A stretch of DNA of 64,000 bases. Origin: UBA1431 sp002329665. GTDB lineage: Bacteria > Bacillota > Clostridia > Christensenellales > UBA1431. Position numbers and translations under genes: made by a program. Location: positions 806,001 through 870,000 of the forward strand of contig JAXGXY010000001.1 of NCBI GenBank assembly GCA_040772545.1. Direction: 5' to 3'. This document shows positions 52,987 to 61,163 of this stretch, piece after piece (position 1 is the first letter of the stretch; every line of letters starts with the position of its first letter). The notes below the pieces were generated by a model, which saw only the letters and a list, made by a program, of their open reading frames with translations, did not search any database and was not told the DNA's origin.

Positions 52987-55437
52987 ATGAACTTTTTCGA
53001 TAGATTTACGGAGGGAGCGCAGAAGGCGCTTCGCTCGGCGCAGGAGCACGCGCGGGCGCTGGGGCACAATTACGTGGGCACCGAGCACCTGCTGCTCGGT
53101 CTCCTGGCCGTCACGGAGAGCCAGGCTGCCAAAATCCTCCATTCCGTAAACATAGATACGCGGCGGGTCGTGGAAAGGATCGAGAAGATCATCGGCAGGG
53201 GCGAATACAAGTTCGACGAGTCGTTCGACTTCACGCCGCGGTCCAAGAAAACGATCGAGCTGAGCATACACGAGGCGAAGAACGGCGGCCACAACTACGT
53301 CGGGACCGAGCACCTGCTGCTCGCGCTGATCCGCGAACAGGACAGCGTCGCCGTGCGCATACTCATGCAGCTCGGCGCGCACCTGCCGACCATCGAGGAA
53401 GCGGTGGCGACCGGCGCCGGCAAGGAAAAAGGCGAAGCGGCCAAGGGCAGGCGCGCCTCCGCGAAAGTGGATACGCCCACGCTCGACCAGTTCGGCAGGG
53501 ACCTGACGAAAATGGCCAAGGACGGCGAACTCGATCCCGTAATCGGCAGGAACGTGGAGATCGAGCGCATCGTACAGATACTCAGCCGGCGCACCAAGAA
53601 CAACCCCGTGCTCATCGGCGACCCCGGCGTGGGAAAATCCGCCGTCGCCGAGGGCCTGGCCCAGTGCATCGTCGACGGGACGATCCCCGAGATACTCAAG
53701 GACAGGCGCGTCATCACGCTGGACATGGCGGGCATGGTCGCGGGCACGAAATACCGCGGCGAGTTCGAGGAACGCGTGAAGACCGCGCTCGACGAGATCA
53801 GGAAGGCCGGCAACGTCATCCTGTTCATCGACGAGCTGCACACGATCATCGGCGCGGGCGCTACCGAGGGCGCGCTGGACGCGGCCAACATCCTGAAGCC
53901 CGCGCTCGCGCGCGGCGAGATCCAGGTGATCGGCGCGACCACGATAGACGAGTACCGCAAGCACATCGAGAAGGACGCGGCGCTCGAGCGCAGGTTCCAG
54001 CCCGTGTCCATCGGCGAGCCGTCCAAGGAGGAGACCCTGCACATACTGGAGGGCCTCAGGGACAGGTACGAAGCGCATCACAAGGTGCGCATCACCGACG
54101 AAGCCCTGTACGCCGCGGTGGACCTGTCCGACCGCTACATAAGCGACCGTTTCCTGCCCGACAAGGCGATCGACCTGATGGACGAGGCCGCTTCGCGCGT
54201 GCGGATCAAGAGCCTGGTGGCCCCGCCCGACGTGAAGGAACTCGAATCAAAGCTCGCGGCGCTGCGCAAGGAGAAGGAAGAGGCCATCGCGAACCAGAAC
54301 TTCGAACGCGCGGCGTCCATACGCGACGACGAGCGGGCCGTGCTGGACACGATGCAGCGGCTGCAGGAGGAATGGGAGGAGCGCTCGAGAAGGAGCGAGG
54401 TCACCGACGAGGACATCGCCAACATCGTTTCGTCGTGGACGTCCATTCCGGTCACCAAGCTCACCGAGGACGAGTCCCAGCGCCTCTTGAGGCTCGAGGA
54501 CGTGCTGCACGAGCGCGTGATCGGACAGGAGGAGGCGGTCGAGGCCGTGTCGCGCGCGATCAGGAGATCGAGCGCAGGGCTGAAGGACCCCAGGCGCCCG
54601 ATCGGGTCGTTCATCTTCCTCGGCCCCACCGGCGTGGGCAAGACGGAACTCTCCAAGGCGCTCGCCGAGGCCCTCTTCGGCGACGAGAACGCGATGGTGC
54701 GCATCGACATGTCCGAGTACATGGAGAAGCACACGGTGTCCAGGCTCGTCGGCTCGCCCCCGGGGTACGTGGGCTACGACGAAGGCGGGCAGCTCACCGA
54801 GAAGATCCGCAGGCACCCCTACACCGTTATACTGTTCGACGAGATCGAGAAGGCCCATCCCGACGTGTTCAACATCCTGCTGCAGGTGATGGAGGACGGG
54901 CGGCTGACCGACGCGAAAGGCCGCACGGTCGACTTCAAGAACACCGTGGTCATCATGACCTCCAACGTCGGCGCGAGCGAGATCGGCAAACGGCGCAGGA
55001 TGGGCTTCGGCCCGGATGACGATAAGGGCGGGTTCGAGCGCACGAAGGAAGTGCTGCTGGAGGAACTCAAGCGCACGTTCAAGCCCGAATTTTTAAACCG
55101 CGTTGACGACATCATCGTGTTCCACCCGCTCGATGAAGAGCACACGCGCAAAATCGCGGGCCTGATGCTCCAAAACGTCGCAAAGCGCCTGAGGGAACGC
55201 GACATCCGCATCAGGGTCACCGACGAGGTCGTGGATTACCTCGCAAGGGTCGGGTTCGACCCGGTCTACGGGGCGCGGCCGCTTAGGCGGGCCATACAGC
55301 AGCGCGTGGAGGACGCGCTCTCCGAGGAACTCCTCGCGGGCAGCGTGAACATCGGCGACAGCATCGTAGCGTACATGGACGACGGGAAGCTGTCCTTCAA
55401 GAAAGAGGAACCCGCCCTCGAGGAAGAGAAAGTCTGA
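52987..55437 (+). CDS. clpC: ClpC-type AAA+ unfoldase, second copy
   Basis: 816 residues. Canonical ClpC: MNFFDRFTEGAQKALRSAQEHA start, N-domain repeats HNYVGTEHLLLGLL and HNYVGTEHLLLALI, AAA-1 GDPGVGKS, middle domain NQNFERAASIRDDERAVLD, AAA-2 GPTGVGKT, and a ClpP loop with MGFG. It recognises arginine-phosphorylated proteins through the N-domain and feeds them to ClpP (not in window). ATG 52987 with GAGGTGAAAGAT, 23 bases after the first copy. This copy is closer to the known Bacillus sequence, so it is likely the main housekeeping ClpC. Confidence 0.96.
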   Translation: MNFFDRFTEGAQKALRSAQEHARALGHNYVGTEHLLLGLLAVTESQAAKILHSVNIDTRRVVERIEKIIGRGEYKFDESFDFTPRSKKTIELSIHEAKNGGHNYVGTEHLLLALIREQDSVAVRILMQLGAHLPTIEEAVATGAGKEKGEAAKGRRASAKVDTPTLDQFGRDLTKMAKDGELDPVIGRNVEIERIVQILSRRTKNNPVLIGDPGVGKSAVAEGLAQCIVDGTIPEILKDRRVITLDMAGMVAGTKYRGEFEERVKTALDEIRKAGNVILFIDELHTIIGAGATEGALDAANILKPALARGEIQVIGATTIDEYRKHIEKDAALERRFQPVSIGEPSKEETLHILEGLRDRYEAHHKVRITDEALYAAVDLSDRYISDRFLPDKAIDLMDEAASRVRIKSLVAPPDVKELESKLAALRKEKEEAIANQNFERAASIRDDERAVLDTMQRLQEEWEERSRRSEVTDEDIANIVSSWTSIPVTKLTEDESQRLLRLEDVLHERVIGQEEAVEAVSRAIRRSSAGLKDPRRPIGSFIFLGPTGVGKTELSKALAEALFGDENAMVRIDMSEYMEKHTVSRLVGSPPGYVGYDEGGQLTEKIRRHPYTVILFDEIEKAHPDVFNILLQVMEDGRLTDAKGRTVDFKNTVVIMTSNVGASEIGKRRRMGFGPDDDKGGFERTKEVLLEELKRTFKPEFLNRVDDIIVFHPLDEEHTRKIAGLMLQNVAKRLRERDIRIRVTDEVVDYLARVGFDPVYGARPLRRAIQQRVEDALSEELLAGSVNIGDSIVAYMDDGKLSFKKEEPALEEEKV

Positions 55438-55450
55438 TAAACGTAAAGCT

Positions 55451-55481
55451 GCAAGGCATGCCGGCATAAGGCGTGCCTTGC
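55451..55481 (+). terminator. stem-loop after the clpC operon
   Basis: GCAAGGCA/TGCCTTGC (55451-55458/55474-55481), no T run; probable end of the operon or 3' stabiliser. Confidence 0.5.
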
Positions 55482-55528
55482 GTGCGTCCGTATGCCGAAA
55501 CGGCGCGTTTTCGCCTTGCGACACGCGG

Positions 55529-55557
55529 TTGACACCCCGGCGGGGCGCACATACAAT
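55529..55557 (+). promoter_or_regulatory. promoter of the adenosyltransferase gene
   Basis: Perfect TTGACA (55529-55534), 17-base spacer, TACAAT (55552-55557). Confidence 0.75.
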
Positions 55558-55593
55558 AGCAGGGGAAAACACAGGGTAAGGAGCGTATTCCGT

Positions 55594-56106
55594 ATGAAAA
55601 AGACATCGCGCGAGACCTGCCTGTATCCGGCGGGGAAGGACGCGCCGGAAGCCGTGGTGGAGAAGGACCACCCCGGGATCGAATTCCGCGGGCGCATGGA
55701 CACGCTGGACGCCATGTTCATACTGGCGGCCGCCGTTGCGCGAAAGGAAGGCGAGCACGCGCTGGCCAAGGACCTGATAGAGCTGCAGAGGTTCGCCCGC
55801 GGCGTCACCGGCGCGCACGCCTCGGGGCGGCCGCTTGAGCCCGGGCCGTTACTGGGGCGTTCGTACGGGGAGATACACCGCCTCTCGCACCGCCCGCCCG
55901 GCGGCCACCCCGACCTCGGCGAAGGCACGTCGAAGCTTCTGGCGTACGTGAACCTCGTGCGCACGCAGGCCCGGTCCGCCGAGCGCGCCGCCGTGCGCGC
56001 CCTCGACGACCGCGACGACATCGTAGACGCGCTCAACGTCCTCTCGAGCGCCGTGCACGTCCTTCTGTGCTCCCTGCACGCACGGGAAAAGGGCGCCGGG
56101 GCATGA
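55594..56106 (+). CDS. EutT-like cobalamin adenosyltransferase
   Basis: 170 residues, all-helical. The pattern GRMDTLDAMFILAAAVARKEG ... LGRSYGEIHRLSHRP ... LLAYVNLVRTQARSAERAAVRAL ... DDIVDALNVLSSAVHVLLCSL matches the EutT/PduO-type ATP:cob(I)alamin adenosyltransferase fold (Cob_adeno_trans family), which makes coenzyme B12. The usual N-terminal extension and CxxC metal site of EutT are absent, so it is a short version. ATG 55594 with TAAGGAG upstream. No ethanolamine genes are nearby. Overlaps the next gene by four bases. Confidence 0.78.
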   Translation: MKKTSRETCLYPAGKDAPEAVVEKDHPGIEFRGRMDTLDAMFILAAAVARKEGEHALAKDLIELQRFARGVTGAHASGRPLEPGPLLGRSYGEIHRLSHRPPGGHPDLGEGTSKLLAYVNLVRTQARSAERAAVRALDDRDDIVDALNVLSSAVHVLLCSLHAREKGAGA

Positions 56107-56924
56107 TGGAAACGGGTATCTCCACGGCCTGCTTTTTCGGGAAGGCGTTCACCGAAGAGGCCGTGGACCACATAGCAAAGATGGGCGCACCCGTATGCGA
56201 GATATTCCTGGACACGTACAGCGAGTACGAACAGGACTTCGCGCGCATGCTCCGCGACAGGGCGGACGCAAAAGGGCTCGCCGTACGTTCGGTTCACGCC
56301 ATGTCCACCCAGTTCGAGCCGCAGCTCTTCTCCATAAACGGGCGCCAGCAGAAGGACGCGCGCGAGCTCATGGAAAAGGTCTTCTCGGCCGCGCGCACGC
56401 TGGGCGCCGGCATCTACGTGTTCCACGGGCCGCCGGCGTTCAGGCGGACGCTCAGGCTCCTGAGCGACTACGAGCGCATGGGCGCCATCGTATCCGGGCT
56501 CGCGGACATGGCCGCGCAGTACGGGCTGCGCTTCACGTGGGAGAACGTGCACTGGTGCGCGTACGGGCACGAGCGGTTCGCCAAGCGCCTGCTGGAACAC
56601 GTGAAGAGCGAAAACCTGTACTTCACGCTGGACATCAAGCAGGCGGTGATGTCGGGGCGCAAGGTGGCCGAGTACATGGAGGACATGGGGCCGCTCATCG
56701 CCAACGTGCACCTGTGCGACTACCGCCATACCGGGGACGGCAGGGTGCTCACCTGCCTGCCCGGCGCCGGCGAGCTGGACATGGCCTGGCTCAGGTCCGG
56801 CCTGGAGCGCTGCGGATACGGCGGCGCCGTGATCCTCGAGGTATACTCGGACAATTACCGGACGTTTGAGGAGCTCGGCGAGAGCTACGCCAAGGTGAAA
56901 GAGGCGTTCACGGCCCCGGTATGA
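56103..56924 (+). CDS. TIM-barrel sugar phosphate isomerase/epimerase family protein
   Basis: 273 residues of the xylose-isomerase-like/AP endonuclease 2 superfamily. Seen: EIFLDTYSEYEQDF, VRSVHAMSTQFEPQLFS, IYVFHGPPAF, FTWENVHWCAYG (E as metal ligand), FTLDIKQAVMSG, and IANVHLCDYRHTGDG (H-x-x-D ligands). Metal site looks complete; the substrate is unknown. Translationally coupled to the adenosyltransferase, an odd partner. Its 3' end overlaps the convergent minus-strand gene by 17 bases. Confidence 0.85.
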   Translation: MMETGISTACFFGKAFTEEAVDHIAKMGAPVCEIFLDTYSEYEQDFARMLRDRADAKGLAVRSVHAMSTQFEPQLFSINGRQQKDARELMEKVFSAARTLGAGIYVFHGPPAFRRTLRLLSDYERMGAIVSGLADMAAQYGLRFTWENVHWCAYGHERFAKRLLEHVKSENLYFTLDIKQAVMSGRKVAEYMEDMGPLIANVHLCDYRHTGDGRVLTCLPGAGELDMAWLRSGLERCGYGGAVILEVYSDNYRTFEELGESYAKVKEAFTAPV

Positions 56925-57447
56925 ACTTTTTGACGAGCGCGCTCACCCACAGCCGCTGCGGGCCCTCCACTACGGAGAACGGATGTTCCCCGGCCTGTTC
57001 GTCGGCTTTGAAAAGGAGGACGCGCGGACCTTCGCGGCGCTGGTTCTCCCATATCTGCGCGTAAAAGAGCACGTAGTCGGCGTAACCGTCCTTGTGGACG
57101 ATCAGCGTGATCTCCCCCCACGGCTTTTTCAGGATATCCGAAAAACGTTTGTCTTCGATGACGGGCACGCGCAAAGGCTCCGTTTTGCCGTCGGCTTTCG
57201 TGCGGTACCGGCCCCCGGTTTCCACGACGACGACTTCGGCCCCCTCGATGGGGGTCATGCTCATGCCGTCGAGGACCTGGGGAACGATCTCGCCGCCGGG
57301 CGAATAGACGGGGTCCGGCTCGAACACGGTCACGGCGGCTTCGGGGATAAAGACCAGCGCCGCGACGGAGAATACGAGAAGCGCGCATAAAACGGCCGCG
57401 AATAAGCGAAACTTGAACGGGCTTTTCATGACGGGCGGCAAAGGCAT
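56908..57447 (-). CDS. secreted or anchored protein with a carboxypeptidase-regulatory-like domain
   Basis: 179 residues from ATG 57447 (AAGGAAG upstream). One N-terminal membrane helix (LFAAVLCALLVFSVAALVFI), then a beta-sandwich segment GGEIVPQVLDGMSMTPIEGAEVVVVETGGRYRTKADGKTEPLRVP, typical of CarboxypepD_reg-like repeats (x-G-A-x-V-x-V ... T-x-x-D-G). The rest (WGEITLIVHKDGYADYVLFYAQIW) continues the fold. Family function is adhesion or wall association; no specific role known. Divergent from pgi. Confidence 0.68.
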   Translation of the reverse strand: MPLPPVMKSPFKFRLFAAVLCALLVFSVAALVFIPEAAVTVFEPDPVYSPGGEIVPQVLDGMSMTPIEGAEVVVVETGGRYRTKADGKTEPLRVPVIEDKRFSDILKKPWGEITLIVHKDGYADYVLFYAQIWENQRREGPRVLLFKADEQAGEHPFSVVEGPQRLWVSALVKKFIPGP

Positions 57448-57548
57448 CACTTCCTTGGAGCGGGTATAGTGATATGTATGCGATCGAAAAGGACGCGCAT
57501 GCATGGTATAATCTAGAAAAGTACAGGGGAAAGGTTTGGCTTAAGGCG

Positions 57549-58949
57549 ATGGAGGAACAAAAAGACCTGCGCTTCTGTTTCAACCATATGATGCGGGAGA
57601 TGATCGGGCCGCAGGGCATTGCGGAGCGCGAGATCGAAGCGATAGCGGACGAGATCGGCCGGGCGGCGCGCAGCATGGACGTCAGGCGCGGTGAAATGGC
57701 CTGGCGCGACCTGCCCTACAGCCAGGGCGAAGCCGTAAAAGAGATTCAAAGCGTGGCGGACCGGGCGAGGGAGCGGTTCGACGCCTTCGTCCTGCTGGGC
57801 ATCGGCGGGTCCGCGCTCGGCCCGCTGGCGGTGCACACGGCGCTTGAGCCCGCGCGCTATAACGAAATCGAAGCTTCGCGGCGCGGCGGCCCGAGGGTCT
57901 ATATCGAAGACAACATAGACCCCGAGCGCATGAAGGCGCTCCTCGACGCGATAGATATAAGGCGCACACTGTTCTACGCCGTCTCCAAATCGGGGGCCAC
58001 GTCCGAGACGATGGCCCAGACGATGATCGTCATACAGCTCCTGCGCGAGGTCTTCCCGGAGGGCATCGGCGAGCGCGTCGTCATCGCGACCGGCGCCGAA
58101 AAGGGGAACCTGAACGCCATCGCGAAGCGCGAGGGCTGCAAGACGTTCGTGATACCGGAGGGCGTGGGCGGCCGTTTTTCGGAACTCAGCCCTGTCGGCC
58201 TGCTGCCCGCGGCCGTCGCGGGCATAGACGTTCGTGCCCTGCTCAACGGCGCCGCGAGGATGGACGCGCGCTGCAGCGAACCGGACGTATGGAAAAACCC
58301 GGCGTACCTCGGCGCGGTGCTGCAGGTGCTTTACATGAAAAAAGGCCGAAACATATCGGTGATGATGCCCTATGTTGACGCGCTGAAATACTTCGCGGAC
58401 TGGTACGCCCAGCTCTGGGCGGAGTCGCTCGGGAAGCGGTGCGACAGGGACGGGCGCACCGTGTTTTGCGGGCAGACGCCGGTCAAGGCGCTGGGCGTGA
58501 CGGACCAGCACTCGCAGCTCCAGCTCTATACAGAAGGCCCGGACGACAAGGTGGTCACGTTCATAGGGGCGGAGGAGTACCGCGCAAACGTTTACATCCC
58601 CAACGCGTATCCGGACATCGCGGGCATCAGCTTCCTCGGCGGGCACACGCTCAAAGACCTCATACACGCGGAACAGTTTTCCACGGAGTACGCCCTGTGC
58701 AAAGCGGGCCGCCCGAGCCAGACGGTCTGGCTGCCCGAGGTAAGCGCGGACAGCATCGGCCAGCTCATCGCCTATTACGAGGTGCAGACGGCGTTCGCGG
58801 GGGAACTGTTGAACATCGACGCGTTCGACCAGCCGGGCGTCGAGGAAGGGAAGGACGCGACCTACGCGATGCTGGGCAAGCCGGGGTACGAGAAGAAGAA
58901 GGCTGAACTCGACGCGCGCAGGCCGCGGCAGCCCCGCTACATCCTGTAG
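57549..58949 (+). CDS. pgi: glucose-6-phosphate isomerase
   Basis: 466 residues. Motifs LLGIGGSALGPLAVHTAL, VSKSGATSETMAQTMI (sugar-phosphate clamp), GVGGRFSELSPVGLLPAA, and LIAYYEVQTAFAGELLNIDAFDQPGVEEGK are diagnostic. It interconverts glucose-6-phosphate and fructose-6-phosphate, working with the phosphofructokinase in the window. A TATAAT at 57507-57512 lies inside the longer frame from 57474, so ATG 57549 is chosen; family length supports it. Confidence 0.96.
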   Translation: MEEQKDLRFCFNHMMREMIGPQGIAEREIEAIADEIGRAARSMDVRRGEMAWRDLPYSQGEAVKEIQSVADRARERFDAFVLLGIGGSALGPLAVHTALEPARYNEIEASRRGGPRVYIEDNIDPERMKALLDAIDIRRTLFYAVSKSGATSETMAQTMIVIQLLREVFPEGIGERVVIATGAEKGNLNAIAKREGCKTFVIPEGVGGRFSELSPVGLLPAAVAGIDVRALLNGAARMDARCSEPDVWKNPAYLGAVLQVLYMKKGRNISVMMPYVDALKYFADWYAQLWAESLGKRCDRDGRTVFCGQTPVKALGVTDQHSQLQLYTEGPDDKVVTFIGAEEYRANVYIPNAYPDIAGISFLGGHTLKDLIHAEQFSTEYALCKAGRPSQTVWLPEVSADSIGQLIAYYEVQTAFAGELLNIDAFDQPGVEEGKDATYAMLGKPGYEKKKAELDARRPRQPRYIL

Positions 58950-59052
58950 CGGACGAGTGGGGGATAGGACTTAATACGGCGCCCGGACATCGGGGCGTGT
59001 GGTGATAGTTCACATGATAAACCGCTGTATTCGGCCTAATATGGGAGGGACC

Positions 59053-59631
59053 ATGATCAATTTCCTTGCGTACCTGTCCAAGATGAAACACATCAAGCGG
59101 TGGGGGCTGATGCGCAACACCCGCGAAGAAAACGTGCAGGAACACAGCTTGCAGGTGGCTATGATCGCGCACGCGCTGGCCACCGTGAAAAACGCCCTGT
59201 TCGGCGGAAACGTAGACGTTCGCCGCGTGCTGGAACTCGCCCTCTTCCACGAGGCGGGCGAGGTGATCACCGGGGACCTGGTAACGCCGATCAAGTATTT
59301 CAATCGTGAGATCAAAACGGCATATAAGCATATCGAGGAGGTCGCCAACCAAAAGTTGCTGGGCATGCTGCCCGAGGAACTGCAAAAAGACTACGCGCCG
59401 CTGCTTTCAAAGGAAGGCAGGTCGGGCGAGGAATGGCGCGTCGTGAAGCGGGCGGACCGTATCTGCGCCTACCTCAAATGCGTCGAGGAGCTCAGGACGG
59501 GAAACGCCGAGTTCATGCGCGCGAAGGAAAACATCTTGGCGGACATACAAAAGATGGACGCGCCCGAGGTCAAGTATTTCATGCGCGAGTTCGCCCCGGC
59601 GTTCGAACTGACGCTGGATGAGTTGAATTAG
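59053..59631 (+). CDS. HD-domain 5'-nucleotidase, YfbR-like (with HE in place of HD)
   Basis: 192 residues. YfbR-like: MKHIKRWGLMRNTREENVQEHSLQVAMIAHAL (first His ligand), then ALFHEAGEVITGDLVTPIKYFN, where the family normally reads H-D-A-x-E-V. KRADRICAYLKCVEEL supplies a later Asp. YfbR removes phosphate from deoxynucleoside 5'-monophosphates. The Asp-to-Glu change at the metal-binding HD pair is unusual (codon GAG at 59253-59255). ATG 59053 follows GGGAGGGACC. Confidence 0.88.
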   Translation: MINFLAYLSKMKHIKRWGLMRNTREENVQEHSLQVAMIAHALATVKNALFGGNVDVRRVLELALFHEAGEVITGDLVTPIKYFNREIKTAYKHIEEVANQKLLGMLPEELQKDYAPLLSKEGRSGEEWRVVKRADRICAYLKCVEELRTGNAEFMRAKENILADIQKMDAPEVKYFMREFAPAFELTLDELN

Positions 59632-59660
59632 GAGCAAATAAATTTTTTAGCGTTGATAAA

Positions 59661-59686
59661 GCCCGGGACAGTCGTCCCGGGCGTTT
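59661..59686. terminator. bidirectional terminator between convergent genes
   Basis: GCCCGGGAC/GTCCCGGGC, loop AGTC, TTTC on the plus strand and AAAG-flanked on the other side; between stops at 59631 (+) and 59689 (-). Confidence 0.8.
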
Positions 59687-59688
59687 CA

Positions 59689-60195
59689 CTATTTCAGCAG
59701 CTTACCGTAATCCAATCCGTTGCACGGCTCGAGTTCGAGCACCATCAGCGCGCGGATGTAGCCGCGCTCGGTGGTGGTCGAGTGGACGAAGAAGCCGTGG
59801 TCGTAGTAGAACCGCATCAGGCTGTGGATCCGCGAAGAGGCGTGCAACAGGACCGCCTTGAGCCCGAGCTCCCGGCACCGCCTTTCCACCTCGCAAATGA
59901 GCGCGCGCCCCGCGCCGTAGCCCTGGGCCATGAGCTTGACGCCGAAGCGGGTGACGTGCGCGTAGGAATCGAACGCCTGAAACCGCACGGAACCCGCCGG
60001 TTCGCCGTCGAGACAGGCGATTAATACCGTCTTGTTTTCGATGTCCGAAAGGACGTCTTCCCTCGTTTCCTTCAGGGCCTCCACCGATTCCGGCGCCTCG
60101 ATCCCGGCGGCGTATTTTTTGAACGCCTCGGCCGTGATGTGGAAAACGGCGTCCGCGTCCGCGGGCGCGGCCTCGCGTATCGCCAGCTTCTTCAT
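59689..60195 (-). CDS. GNAT N-acetyltransferase at the end of the arginine operon
   Basis: 168 residues, single GNAT domain. Acetyl-CoA loop region VTRFGVKLMAQGYGAGRALICEVERRC (with Q-G-x-G-x-G/A) is clear, and LLHASSRIHSLMRFYYDHGFFVHSTTTERGY fits the C-terminal substrate half. The start overlaps argF by four bases, so it is the last gene of argC-argB-argD-argF. Its size and place would suit a short N-acetylglutamate synthase (as known in mycobacteria), but amino acid or protein acetylation is equally possible from sequence. Confidence 0.88.
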   Translation of the reverse strand: MKKLAIREAAPADADAVFHITAEAFKKYAAGIEAPESVEALKETREDVLSDIENKTVLIACLDGEPAGSVRFQAFDSYAHVTRFGVKLMAQGYGAGRALICEVERRCRELGLKAVLLHASSRIHSLMRFYYDHGFFVHSTTTERGYIRALMVLELEPCNGLDYGKLLK

Positions 60196-61163
60196 GCCCC
60201 GTCAGCCTTCCCCATGAGGATGGCCATCACGGCCTTCTGGGCGTGCAGGCGGTTCTCGGCCTCTTCGAAAACGACGGACTGCGGCCCGTACATCACGCCC
60301 TCCGTTACCTCCTCGCCCACGTGCGCGGGCAGGCAGTGCATGAAGACCGCGTCTTGCTTGGCGGCCGCCATCAGCGTCTCGTTCACCTGATAGGGAGAAA
60401 AGAACGCCCTGCGTTCATTTGCCTCGTCCTCCCGGCCCATGCTCGCCCAGACGTCGGTGTACACGGCGTCCGCGTTGCGCGCGGCCGCAATGGCGTCGGT
60501 GCCGATCCCGACGGTGCAGCCCGTCTTCTTCGCGTTCATCCGCGCGAACTCGATAACGAGGGCGTCGGGGGCGTAGCCTTCGGGGTGCGCGACGGATACG
60601 CTTACGCCCAGCTTGGTGCAGGCGATCATGAGCGAATGGCACACGTTGTTCCCGTCGCCTATGAAAGCGAGCTTTAATCCCCTGAACGCGCCCTTGTTCT
60701 CGTAGAGGGTGAGCATGTCGCCAAGCGCCTGGCAGGGGTGGTACGCGTCGGTCAGGCCGTTGATGACGGGCACGCGGCTGTATCTGGCGAGTTCGAGCAC
60801 GTCCTGCTGGGCGAACGTGCGTATCATGATCCCGTCGACCATGCGCGAGATGGTCTCGGCCGTGTCCCGTACGCTTTCGCCGCGCCCCAGCTGGATGTCG
60901 CCGGCGTTCAGGCAGAGCGCCGCGCCGCCGAGCTGGAATATGCCGGCTTCGAAAGACACGCGGGTGCGCGTGGAGGACTTTGCGAAGATCATCGCGAGCG
61001 TTTTCCCCCCGAGCAGCCGGTGGGGCGTCCCTTCCTTTAGCTTCTTTTTCAGGTCGAGGCCCAGCGATAGGATCTGTAATATCTCGTCTTCGGTATATTC
61101 CTGCAGGCACAGCAGATGCGTGGAAGTGAACGGTGCCTTTGCGCAGTATTGTTCGAGGATCAT
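60192..61163 (-). CDS. argF: ornithine carbamoyltransferase
   Basis: 323 residues making citrulline from ornithine and carbamoyl phosphate. Carbamoyl-phosphate loop SSTRTRVSFE, HPCQALGDM, FIGDGNNVCHSLM, and ornithine-site VFMHCLPAHVGEEVTEGVM are intact. Overlaps argD upstream (ATGA) and the GNAT downstream (ATGA). The first about 20 residues (ILEQYCAKAPFTSTHLLCL) are longer than usual before the conserved HLLCL. Confidence 0.96.
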   Translation of the reverse strand: MILEQYCAKAPFTSTHLLCLQEYTEDEILQILSLGLDLKKKLKEGTPHRLLGGKTLAMIFAKSSTRTRVSFEAGIFQLGGAALCLNAGDIQLGRGESVRDTAETISRMVDGIMIRTFAQQDVLELARYSRVPVINGLTDAYHPCQALGDMLTLYENKGAFRGLKLAFIGDGNNVCHSLMIACTKLGVSVSVAHPEGYAPDALVIEFARMNAKKTGCTVGIGTDAIAAARNADAVYTDVWASMGREDEANERRAFFSPYQVNETLMAAAKQDAVFMHCLPAHVGEEVTEGVMYGPQSVVFEEAENRLHAQKAVMAILMGKADGA

